Assembly (NCBI GenBank): GCA_964406465.1
Contig: CAYORT010000003.1
Location: 124,001 to 188,000, forward strand
Origin: JAHEZL01 sp964406465
Lineage (GTDB): Bacteria > Bacteroidota > Bacteroidia > Flavobacteriales_C > GCA-002722245
Direction: 5' to 3'
DNA: 64,000 nucleotides
A program made the position numbers and the translations under genes. This document shows, one piece after another, positions 1-6,544 of this stretch. The notes beneath the pieces are model-generated. The model saw only the letters and a program-made list of their open reading frames with translations, did not search any database and had not been told where the DNA came from. How positions within the stretch are numbered: the stretch's first letter is position 1; every line of letters starts with the position of its first letter.

Positions 1-1
1 A

Positions 2-541
2 CCGAATTCGCCAGGCAGCATTAGTGGCTTAACAACTGTAACTGCCGGAGATTTAGGTGTGACGTACGATGCCGTTCAGCACAACGGATTAACCTACACT
101 TGGAACTACAATGGTGTTGGTGTAATAAACAACAATGGAAGCAGCTCAATTACTTTAGATTTCGATGTAAGTGATGTTGGCGGCGATTTAACAGTAAGCA
201 CAAGCAATAGCTGCGGTTCAAGCGCACCAACACTTGTTACAATCAGTGTTAATCCTTTAGCAACGGCTATTCAAAATTCAGAGAATGAATTTAACGCCTC
301 TATCTATCCTAATCCATTTACAGAATCGACACAAGCTGAATTTACCTTATCTAAAAACGAGAATTTCGCTGTAAAACTTTTAGATGCAGAAGGACGCCTA
401 ATTAAAAACTATGGCAATCTAACTTTTGCATCAGGAAAAAATATACTACCAATAAATGGTGATGTAGAAGCGGGTATCTACTTCCTTCAATTTATTGGAG
501 AAGAGCACGAATTCAAACTCACAACAGTAAAAATCGATTAA
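2..541 (+). CDS. T9SS-secreted protein, C-terminal part (cut by window edge)
   Basis: The frame is open from base 2, so the gene begins outside the window; the GTG at 59 is only the first in-frame start-like codon. The visible part has a PKD/Ig-like module ('LTYTWNYNG', 'VSTSNSCGSS'), then a type A sorting domain: 'IYPNPF' near residue 105 of the visible frame, 'LLDAEGRLIKN', 'LPINGDVEAGIYFLQF', ending in 'KLTTVKID'. Such proteins cross the outer membrane by type IX secretion and lose this C-terminal domain. The binding or enzymatic part is not visible. The stop is followed at once by a strong terminator. Confidence 0.85.
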   Translation, partial: PNSPGSISGLTTVTAGDLGVTYDAVQHNGLTYTWNYNGVGVINNNGSSSITLDFDVSDVGGDLTVSTSNSCGSSAPTLVTISVNPLATAIQNSENEFNASIYPNPFTESTQAEFTLSKNENFAVKLLDAEGRLIKNYGNLTFASGKNILPINGDVEAGIYFLQFIGEEHEFKLTTVKID

Positions 542-549
542 TGAAGAAA

Positions 550-573
550 GGGGGGCAGTGCCCCCCTTTTTTT
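550..573 (+). terminator. Rho-independent terminator
   Basis: GGGGGGC (550-556) pairs with GCCCCCC (560-566) around a 3-nt loop, followed by seven T (567-573). It starts nine bases after the stop of the upstream T9SS gene. Confidence 0.9.
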
Positions 574-593
574 GTCTAAAGTCACTCATTAAG

Positions 594-755
594 CTTCTCC
601 CTTTCTTAAAGAGAGAGTGTGAAATTGCTTGTGAAATGGGAAGAGGGATTTCTTGCTATTATTTGGTTAAGCAATGAAATTAAAAAACGAGGTAAAAAAT
701 CCCTCTTGCCTTCGCTCCTACATCTTACGCACTCTCCCTTTAAGAAAGGGAGAAG
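594..755. repeat. Nested inverted repeat, 'CTTCTCCCTTTCTTAAAG' family
   Basis: Left arm from 594 (CTTCTCCCTTTCTTAAAG then GAGAGTG) is matched in reverse complement at 729-755 with about one mismatch in 26. A second inner pair (AAGAGGGATTT at 640-650 and AAATCCCTCTT at 697-707) nests inside it. Each outer arm can also fold on itself (CTCCCTTT/AAAGGGAG). Open frames over this stretch are by-products of the repeat. No transposase is present. Confidence 0.75.
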
Positions 756-804
756 TGGAGTTACCGACCCATTCTTGAAGAAAAAAAGTAGCACCAAATA
801 TTCT

Positions 805-1767
805 CTACCTATTTACAACTATAGGATTCTTCAACACGGCTTGTTGATTTACCCGCACAAAATACATTCCCGATTGCAATGCCGAAACATCAAAAGTTTG
901 CGAGGGAATGTTGCTTACAAAAACTTCCTCGCCAAGAGTATTGTAAATTCTTAGCGCCTCCACTTTAATACCATCGATGGTAATTATATCTTCTGCCGGA
1001 TTAGGGTAAAAGTTAAACGTATTTGCTTCTAAATCGGCAACGCCTGTTTGAGGATCGAACTTAAAAATATAAGCTGCTCCTGCGTCATTCAAAGAATTTG
1101 CCTCATTCAAATCATAGTCATTGTAATAAGCTCCAAAAATCATATCTGTTCCCGAAACAGCACAGTTGGTACCTATTAAATCGAAAGTATAACGAGTGTT
1201 GGGTGTTATCATTTGAAAGAAATTGTAATTACCGTTTCCATCATTTTTGTAAACATAGGCAGCACCAGCTACCGACAAAGTGTTAGCGTTGTTGGCATCT
1301 TCTTTTTGACCTTGCGCACCAATAACAAACATGTCGTCACTTAAACCCAATGAAGAACCATAGCTATCACCGTCATCTAAATCGGGTGCATTGTACTTGT
1401 TAGCCGAAGAGACAACACTGTTAGTGATAGAATACAAATAAACCGATCCGCAATTTTGCTTCAATACGTTATTTCCATTTTTAGCATCTTCGAATACTGC
1501 GCCTATAGCGAAAGTCTTTTTGTTAATAGCCAAAGAATTTCCAAATCGAGCATCATATTCACGAGTAGGTGCTGTTTGCTTTTTCAACAAATTCCAAGTG
1601 CCATTTTGATCTCTTTCATAAATGAATACGGCGCCAGCACTACCAACATTATTCTGCTCATTGGCATCGTAATCGTGGAAAGGACCACTTACCAAGGCAT
1701 ATCCATCTGATGAAATTGCTACTGCGGCACCAAATTGATCATTGGCATAACGTGTAGCCGCTACCAC
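805..1767 (-). pseudogene. FG-GAP-like T9SS protein, C-terminal part downstream of an amber codon
   Basis: This is the 3' part of a gene whose 5' part is at 1783-2421; both are in the same frame, separated only by TAG at 1783-1785 and five codons before the first GTG. It continues the repeats of the upstream part ('ANDQFGAAVAISSDGYALVSG', 'FIYERDQNGTWNLLKKQ', 'RFGNSLAINKKTFAIGA'), which look like FG-GAP/integrin-alpha-type propeller blades, and ends with a type A sorting domain ('FNFYPNPAEDIITIDG', 'LQSGMYFVRV'). If translation stops at the TAG the product has no sorting domain and could not be exported by T9SS. Confidence 0.8.
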
Positions 1768-1782
1768 CTTTTGCTTTTGAGC

Positions 1783-2421
1783 CTATGTTCCATTTTGATC
1801 TCGCTCAAAAATATAAGCAGCACCGGCATTGGTTAAGGCGTTAGCGCCGTTTAAGTCGTGTGCCTCATAAATAGCGCCTGCTACTATGTAATCCCCCGAA
1901 ACAGCTATTGCTTGTCCGAATCTATCTCCTATCCCTCTATCGCTCGGCTGCAATTTTTGTTTAAAAACAAAGTTGCCATTGCTTAGCTCATAAACATAGA
2001 TGGCGCCCGCCGCATCCATTTTATTTAGTCCGTTCACATCATAGGCCTCACGCCAAGCGCCAATCACCAAAAAATTTCCTTGCATGGCTAAACCACTTCC
2101 AAAAGCGTGTCCATCGAAAGCCGGATATTGATTTCTATCGGCATGCACTATCTTCTGATGAAAATTCCAATTTCCATTTACATCTCTTTTAAAAACAGTC
2201 ACGCTTCCCGAACCATCAAAATGATTTAAGCCGTTTTCATCTTCATCATCATAAGTAGTGTAAACAGCAGCATAATCGCCACTCATAGCCACCAACTTAC
2301 CAAACTGGTCGCTAGCCATACGGATGTTCAAATGAATTTTCTGCGATTGAATAAAAGCTTGTGAGTAGGAATCAATACTTAAAATGAGCATTATAAATGC
2401 GAAAAGTAAAGTTCTTAACAT
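1783..2421 (-). pseudogene. FG-GAP-like T9SS protein, N-terminal part ending at an in-frame TAG
   Basis: The 5' part encodes a signal peptide ('MLRTLLFAFIMLILSIDSYSQA') and four blade-like repeats of the form 'DQFGK.VA.SGDY..V', each ending in 'YIFERDQNGTW' or similar. The last visible blade stops at 'RDQNGT*', exactly where the other blades have Trp ('RDQNGTWNLL', 'RDVNGNWNFH'), so a TGG-to-TAG change explains the break. TAG is an ordinary stop in this genome (for example at the end of the RNase R gene), so recoding is unlikely. The gene is divergent from the ars operon. Confidence 0.8.
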
Positions 2422-2471
2422 AAAAAGATGTTTCCCATTTTTACTGTAAAACTTATAATATGTTTAAGCGT

Positions 2472-2509
2472 TTTGTAAAACCGTTTCTTTATCGTAATAT
2501 TGCAATATT
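2472..2509 (+). promoter_or_regulatory. ars promoter with overlapping palindromic operator
   Basis: TTTG (2472-2475), 19 bases, then TAATATTG (2495-2502) fits the Bacteroidota -33/-7 promoter with one mismatch. The perfect palindrome AATATTGCAATATT (2496-2509) covers the -7 element, where an ArsR-type repressor would block polymerase. The start codon of arsR follows at 2521. The operator assignment is inference. Confidence 0.55.
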
Positions 2510-2520
2510 AATATTTACTT

Positions 2521-2850
2521 ATGGGTATTTCAAAAACAGAACATTTTACAGCAAAGCAAAACGAGCTGGCGGCATTGTTAAAGGCGCTAGCGCATCCGGC
2601 TCGCATTGCCATATTGGAACACATCATAAAAGTAAATGCCTGTATTTGCAATGATATAGTTAACGAATTGCCTTTGGCACAACCCACTATTTCGCAGCAT
2701 TTAAAAGAGCTTAAAAATGCGGGCATCATCAAGGGCAATATAGAAGGTAATTCTATTTGCTATTGTATTGATGAAAAGGTCATCAACAAATTGCAAAAAA
2801 TATTTTCAGATTATGAACTGAAAATCGAGAAAAAAAGATCGTGTTGTTAA
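2521..2850 (+). CDS. arsR: ArsR/SmtB-family metalloregulator
   Basis: A 109-residue winged-helix repressor. Family features seen are 'LKALAHPARIAILEHI' (residues about 20-35), the recognition helix 'PTISQHLKELKNAGII', and a Cys pair in 'NACICNDIV' at the place where arsenite-sensing ArsR proteins carry CxC in helix 3. The protein also ends in '...KKRSCC', an extra Cys pair. It probably represses its own operon through the palindrome over the -7 box and lets go when trivalent arsenic or antimony binds. It is the first gene of a four-gene operon with a DUF6428 gene, a phosphatase/arsenate reductase and an aquaporin. Sensing of another soft metal cannot be excluded. Confidence 0.9.
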   Translation: MGISKTEHFTAKQNELAALLKALAHPARIAILEHIIKVNACICNDIVNELPLAQPTISQHLKELKNAGIIKGNIEGNSICYCIDEKVINKLQKIFSDYELKIEKKRSCC

Positions 2851-2868
2851 TCACTTATAAATTAAATT

Positions 2869-3342
2869 ATGAAACTATCTGAAATTAAAAACTTACTTCC
2901 TTCATTAGAAGCAGTAAACTTTGTACTACCAAATGGAACTATGGTTCCCAATCATTTTCACATCACCGAAGTTGGATTAACCAGCAAACATTTTATTGAT
3001 TGCGGCGGTACTGTGCGCAAAGAAAACAAAGTGAATTTTCAATTGTGGGAAGCCAACGATTACGACCACAGATTAGGTGCTCAAAAACTATTGAACATCA
3101 TCAACCTTTCACAAAATAAATTGAGCCTTCCCGACGAAGAAATAGAGGTGGAATATCAAAGTGATACCATTGGAAAATACGGCGTTAATTTCGACGGCAA
3201 AAACTTTGTATTGACCAACACGAAAACCGATTGTTTGGCAAAAGACAATTGCGGAATACCTCAAGAAAAAGTGAAAGTGCAATTGGTGGAATTGGGCGGA
3301 GCTGCTGCTTCTTGCTGCGCACCAGGCGGGGCTTGCTGTTAA
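2869..3342 (+). CDS. DUF6428 family protein of the ars operon
   Basis: A 157-residue protein starting 18 bases after arsR. The motifs 'HITEVGLTSKHFIDCGGTVR', 'NFQLWEANDYDHRLGAQKLL' and 'DCLAKDNCGIP' match what I know of DUF6428, a family repeatedly found next to arsR and arsenate reductase in Bacteroidota. There is no signal peptide or membrane segment. Ten Cys are present, and the tail 'ASCCAPGGACC' has two Cys pairs, suggesting binding of trivalent arsenic. The molecular function is not established; an arsenite-binding or handover role is inference from context and the Cys tail. Confidence 0.8.
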   Translation: MKLSEIKNLLPSLEAVNFVLPNGTMVPNHFHITEVGLTSKHFIDCGGTVRKENKVNFQLWEANDYDHRLGAQKLLNIINLSQNKLSLPDEEIEVEYQSDTIGKYGVNFDGKNFVLTNTKTDCLAKDNCGIPQEKVKVQLVELGGAAASCCAPGGACC

Positions 3343-3344
3343 GC

Positions 3345-3420
3345 GTAGGGGCGTGCCCTTGCGGCCGCCCAACACAAAATATATAAAATTAGGTGGGCGG
3401 CCGCAAGGGCACGCCCCTAC
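3345..3420. repeat. GTAGGGGC-family inverted repeat inside the ars operon
   Basis: A perfect 27-bp inverted repeat: left arm 3345-3371 (GTAGGGGCGTGCCCTTGCGG...), right arm 3394-3420, with a 22-bp AT-rich spacer. It is much richer in GC than its surroundings. It begins two bases after the DUF6428 stop and ends eleven bases before the next start codon, so the transcript would carry a very stable stem between the two genes. Confidence 0.9.
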
Positions 3421-3431
3421 AAGAAAATACT

Positions 3432-4043
3432 ATGTTATTACAATCACTAGAATCCTTCAGAAAACAACTAGATTTTTCTTCTATCTCAGAGGAAAGAAAA
3501 TTGATTCTGCAAGAATTAATCAACTACATTCAAACAAAAAAAAATGAAGGCAAAGAAATTCATTTGAATTTCATTTGCACACATAATTCACGTCGCAGTC
3601 AGTTCTCACAATTGTGGGCACAAACTGCCTCATATTATTATGGCATTAAAACATATTGCTACTCAGGCGGAGTAGAAATAACGGCATTCAATGAAAGAGC
3701 AGTGGCTTCAATTAAACGTTCAATGTTTAAGGTTCAAAGTTCAATGTTGGCTGAATCAAATCCTAGATATGAGGTATTTTATTCCAATGACGCACCTGCG
3801 CTAATCATGTTTTCTAAATTGTACGACGATGCATCGAGCGCGCAAACAAATTTCGCTGCAGTGATGACTTGCTCTCATGCCGATGAAAACTGTCCGTTTA
3901 TTCCTGGCGCCAACAAACGTATTCCTGTGCGCTATGAAGACCCAAAGGCCTTTGACGACACAGATTTGGAAGCTACCAAATACGATGAGCGTTCTAAAGA
4001 AATCGCCACCGAAATGTTTTATGTTTTTAGCAAAGTTAAATGA
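3432..4043 (+). CDS. Low-molecular-weight tyrosine phosphatase family, probable arsenate reductase
   Basis: The ATG at 3432 is chosen; a longer frame from 3393 would start inside the inverted repeat. The protein has 203 residues. The phosphate-binding loop CX5R is seen as 'ICTHNSRRSQ', followed by 'AQTASYYYGIKTYCYSGG' and a late acidic segment 'VRYEDPKAFDDTD', as in the Bacteroidota ars-operon branch of the family. It would reduce arsenate to arsenite using the loop Cys and a second thiol; 'VMTCSHADENCPF' offers candidates. Its 3' end overlaps the aquaporin start (ATGA), indicating translational coupling. A plain protein-tyrosine phosphatase is the alternative. Confidence 0.8.
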   Translation: MLLQSLESFRKQLDFSSISEERKLILQELINYIQTKKNEGKEIHLNFICTHNSRRSQFSQLWAQTASYYYGIKTYCYSGGVEITAFNERAVASIKRSMFKVQSSMLAESNPRYEVFYSNDAPALIMFSKLYDDASSAQTNFAAVMTCSHADENCPFIPGANKRIPVRYEDPKAFDDTDLEATKYDERSKEIATEMFYVFSKVK

Positions 4044-4654
4044 AGAAATTTTTAGCAGAATTTATAGGCACTTTTGCCATTGTTTTTTGCGGCACAGGAG
4101 CGATCATCATTAATGAATTGAGTAGCGGTGTTATCACACATGCGGGAATTGCTGCTACTTTCGGACTCACCGTTATGGCCATGATATACACCTTTCCGCA
4201 TGCGCAATTCAATCCGGCAGTAAGCATCGCTTTAGCGGTGTTTAAAATGCAAGATGTGTTTAGTGCAAGCAAGCATATTTCTTATCAAATTTTAGGTGCG
4301 GTGAGCGCAAGCTTGCTGCTTCATTTCCTATTTCCTACCAATGTGCATTTAGGTGCTACGCTGCCATCGGGAAGTGAAATGCAATCTTTTATTCTAGAAA
4401 TTATTTTGATGTTTCTCTTAGTGCTTGCTGCATTAAAAAGTGGAGAACATCATCCAGCATTGGTGGGCGCCGTTGTGGGCTCTGTAGTATTGTTGGAAGC
4501 CATGTTTGCTGGCCCTATCAGCGGAGCTTCTATGAATCCGGCACGCAGCATTGCGCCTGCACTTGTAAGCGGAAATTTACAAAGTTTGTGGGTGTATATT
4601 GTTGCACCCATTATTGGCGCGGTGATGGCGGTGTTTGTTGCGAAGAAAGTCTGA
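4040..4654 (+). CDS. MIP-family aquaporin/aquaglyceroporin, probable arsenite channel
   Basis: A 204-residue channel with about six membrane helices and both family signatures, 'QFNPAVSIA' in the first half and 'SMNPARSIAP' in the second, plus the N-terminal 'EFIGTFAIVFCGTGA'. It overlaps the preceding phosphatase gene by four bases. In some ars operons an aquaglyceroporin (AqpS of Sinorhizobium is the known case) replaces an arsenite pump, letting arsenite made by ArsC leave down its gradient. No ArsB or Acr3 is encoded next to it here, which fits that model. Uptake of glycerol or water is the alternative. Confidence 0.88.
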   Translation: MKKFLAEFIGTFAIVFCGTGAIIINELSSGVITHAGIAATFGLTVMAMIYTFPHAQFNPAVSIALAVFKMQDVFSASKHISYQILGAVSASLLLHFLFPTNVHLGATLPSGSEMQSFILEIILMFLLVLAALKSGEHHPALVGAVVGSVVLLEAMFAGPISGASMNPARSIAPALVSGNLQSLWVYIVAPIIGAVMAVFVAKKV

Positions 4655-4899
4655 TTCCGTATCTATTTCTTAATTGATTCAAAAACTTTATCTTCGATAA
4701 CATGCAAAACATCGTACAAGATATATTTTCCTTTTTCCTTCTCTTCCTATCGAAAAAAGGTTGTGATAGTTCATTGACAAAATAGTAATAAACCCACCCG
4801 CCACATTACCATGAAAAAGGACTGACTATGGTAGGTAATTTCAAGCCGTTTTTCGAAAAAATGCAGTTACAAAGATCCATTGAACCATAAATTCACCAA
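4655..4899. other. Intergenic stretch without a recognised gene
   Basis: Between the ars operon and the globin gene I see no open frame of useful length, no clear terminator with a T-run and no tRNA. A short minus-strand reading in 4673-4740 looks protein-like but is closed by stops after fewer than 30 codons. Confidence 0.5.
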
Positions 4900-5286
4900 A
4901 TGAAACCCGATATCACAACTCGTGAAAACATAGAACTATTGGTAAATACCTTTTACCAAAAAGTACAAAAAGATGAAGTGATAGCACATTTTTTCAATGA
5001 TGTTGCACAAGTAAATTGGGAAAAACATTTACCTAAGATGTACGATTTTTGGGATTCCATTATTCGCAATCAGCACAACTACAGCGGAAATCCGATGCCA
5101 GCACATGTTGCTTTGAGCGGAAAATCGAGTATGAAAAAAGAACACTTTGAAAGGTGGCTTAAACTTTTCAATGCTACCTTAGACGAATTGTTTGAAGGAG
5201 AAAAAACAGAATTGGCAAAAACAAGAGCGCTTTCAATTGCAACAGTGATGGAGATTAAGGTGCACATGCCTAACAATAGAAATTAA
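4900..5286 (+). CDS. Group III truncated haemoglobin
   Basis: A 128-residue 2-on-2 globin. The opening 'TTRENIELLVNTFYQKVQKDEVIAHFF' and 'HLPKMYDFWDSIIRN' are typical of group III (P) truncated haemoglobins, and 'KEHFERWLKLFNATLDELF' carries the proximal His that ligates haem. It is cytoplasmic with no signal peptide. Group III members are linked to oxygen, nitric oxide or redox handling, but no specific role is fixed. It appears monocistronic, flanked downstream by a 219-bp inverted repeat. Confidence 0.9.
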   Translation: MKPDITTRENIELLVNTFYQKVQKDEVIAHFFNDVAQVNWEKHLPKMYDFWDSIIRNQHNYSGNPMPAHVALSGKSSMKKEHFERWLKLFNATLDELFEGEKTELAKTRALSIATVMEIKVHMPNNRN

Positions 5287-5503
5287 CCACAGAGGCACAG
5301 AGACTTTTCACCGAGTTCACAAAGAAAAATACTGCGCAAAGGCGCTTTGCTTAGCAGAGTTCACAGAGTGTAGCATCTAAAAAGTATGGCTCATATTCAT
5401 GTCCTACACTCTGTGAACGCTATTAAAATGAAGTGTCTCTGTGAGCCCTAGTGTCATTTTTGCCTCTGCGACCTCTGTGAAAAGTCTCTGTGCCTCTGTG
5501 GTT
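5285..5503. repeat. Composite inverted repeat, 'AACCACAGAGGCACAGAG' family
   Basis: Outer arms 5285-5311 and 5477-5503 are perfect 27-bp reverse complements. Inside, TTCACAGAGTGTAG near 5359-5372 pairs with CTACACTCTGTGAA near 5403-5416, and the stretch is built from variants of 'CACAGAG'. It starts on the last bases of the globin stop codon and carries no gene. It fills most of the 300-bp gap before the DUF2459 gene. Confidence 0.85.
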
Positions 5504-5587
5504 AAAACAAACTATATTTAGACCGAATTATTTTAATATAGCCGAAGGTTACCTTTAGAAGTTCATAGTATCAAAGAAAAAAATCAG

Positions 5588-6229
5588 ATGAATAAATGGC
5601 TTATATATCTATGGCGAACTGTTCTATTTCTTCTCTCCATCATCGTGCTGTATCTCATCATCGCCATCACCCTCTCTATCATTCCTGCGTCATCTCAAGA
5701 AATAACCGAAGAAAAAAAGAATGAAATATACATTCAATCCAATGGCACCCATCTCGATATTGTTGTGCCAGTTTCACAAATAGATTCATTCCTAATCAGT
5801 CAGTTAAATCTTCCTTCTAACACACAATACGTTTGCTTTGGTTGGGGCAATAAAGAGTTCTTCTTTAACGTACCCGAATGGAAAGATTTGAGTGTTGGCT
5901 TAGCGTTTAGAGCTGCATTCTTCCGCTTAGAATCGGCCATGCATGTTATTGCATACTCTGAAAGAAAAGCAGATTGGATTACCATTAATATTGCCCAACA
6001 ACAACAAAATAAGCTCAATAAATTCATTGAAAATTCTTTCACCAAAAAGGAAAAATCAGTAGTGCTTTGCAAAAAAAACAATGCTGCAAACAATTGCTTT
6101 TACGATGCGAAAGGAAAATACTCTTGCATCAAAACGTGCAATGTGTGGGTGAATGATGCTTTTAAAGAAGCGAATATAAAAACTTCCATTTGGTCTCCTT
6201 TTCATTGGGGAATTTTATATCACTTATAA
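5588..6229 (+). CDS. DUF2459 family membrane-anchored protein
   Basis: A 213-residue protein with one N-terminal membrane helix (about residues 10-34). The family signatures seen are 'IYIQSNGTHLDIVVP', 'YVCFGWGNKEFFFN' and the C-terminal 'CNVWVNDAFKEANIKTSIWSPF', matching DUF2459 (TIGR02117). Most of the chain would lie outside the cytoplasm. The family is uncharacterised. Extra Cys-rich insertions ('VLCKKNNAANNCFYDAKGKYSCIKTC') just before the last motif are noticeable. It has no obvious operon partner; the tRNA gene follows about 100 bases on. Confidence 0.8.
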   Translation: MNKWLIYLWRTVLFLLSIIVLYLIIAITLSIIPASSQEITEEKKNEIYIQSNGTHLDIVVPVSQIDSFLISQLNLPSNTQYVCFGWGNKEFFFNVPEWKDLSVGLAFRAAFFRLESAMHVIAYSERKADWITINIAQQQQNKLNKFIENSFTKKEKSVVLCKKNNAANNCFYDAKGKYSCIKTCNVWVNDAFKEANIKTSIWSPFHWGILYHL

Positions 6230-6295
6230 AATATGTAATCTTCGTTAAATTTCAATTTTGTATAATGAGCATTTTTTAAAACAAAAAAGCCCTCT

Positions 6296-6326
6296 TTTGG
6301 CATTTACCTTTTTACTACTATCTTTA
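6296..6326 (+). promoter_or_regulatory. Promoter of tRNA-Arg
   Basis: TTTG (6296-6299), exactly 19 bases, then TATCTTTA (6319-6326), seven bases before the mature tRNA start. This matches the Bacteroidota -33 TTTG / -7 TAnnTTTG layout with one mismatch. Confidence 0.6.
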
Positions 6327-6333
6327 TCCAAAT

Positions 6334-6407
6334 GGCCTTGTAGCTCAACTGGATAGAGCATCAGACTTCGGATCTGAGGGTTGGGGGTTCGAATCCCTCC
6401 TGGGTCA
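6334..6407 (+). tRNA. tRNA-Arg (anticodon UCG)
   Basis: A 74-nt cloverleaf: D arm GCTC/GAGC, anticodon stem TCAGA/TCTGA with loop CTTCGGA (anticodon TCG, reading CGA/CGN Arg codons), and T arm GGGGG-TTCGAAT-CCCTC. The acceptor stem GGCCTTG/CTGGGTC holds two G-U pairs and one U-U mismatch, which is weaker than usual. The discriminator base is A and the CCA end is not encoded. Confidence 0.9.
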
Positions 6408-6544
6408 CGATTTTAGAGTGAGAGCGAGATGGAGAAGCGGCAGTAACGCATGCTATAGGGGCTTCACAAAAATACAATCTCAACTTTTTCAAAAAAATAT
6501 TGTTACCTTTTGTCTTCGTTGGATTATTACTTAAAACTCAACAC

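Noticed and set aside
619..954. Overlapping frames on both strands at 606-954
   Set aside because: They arise from the inverted repeat and from the antisense of the T9SS gene end; no family features.
1783..1785. Recoding of TAG as a sense codon
   Set aside because: TAG ends several normal genes in the window (for example rnr and the lipoprotein at 6545), so a nonsense mutation is the simpler explanation.
3353..3547. Frames beginning within the ars-operon inverted repeat, including a 13-residue extension of the phosphatase
   Set aside because: They translate the repeat itself; the ATG at 3432 gives a normal protein start.
4673..4740. Short minus-strand reading resembling a protein end downstream of the ars operon
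   Set aside because: Closed by a stop after fewer than 30 codons and without any recognisable family match.
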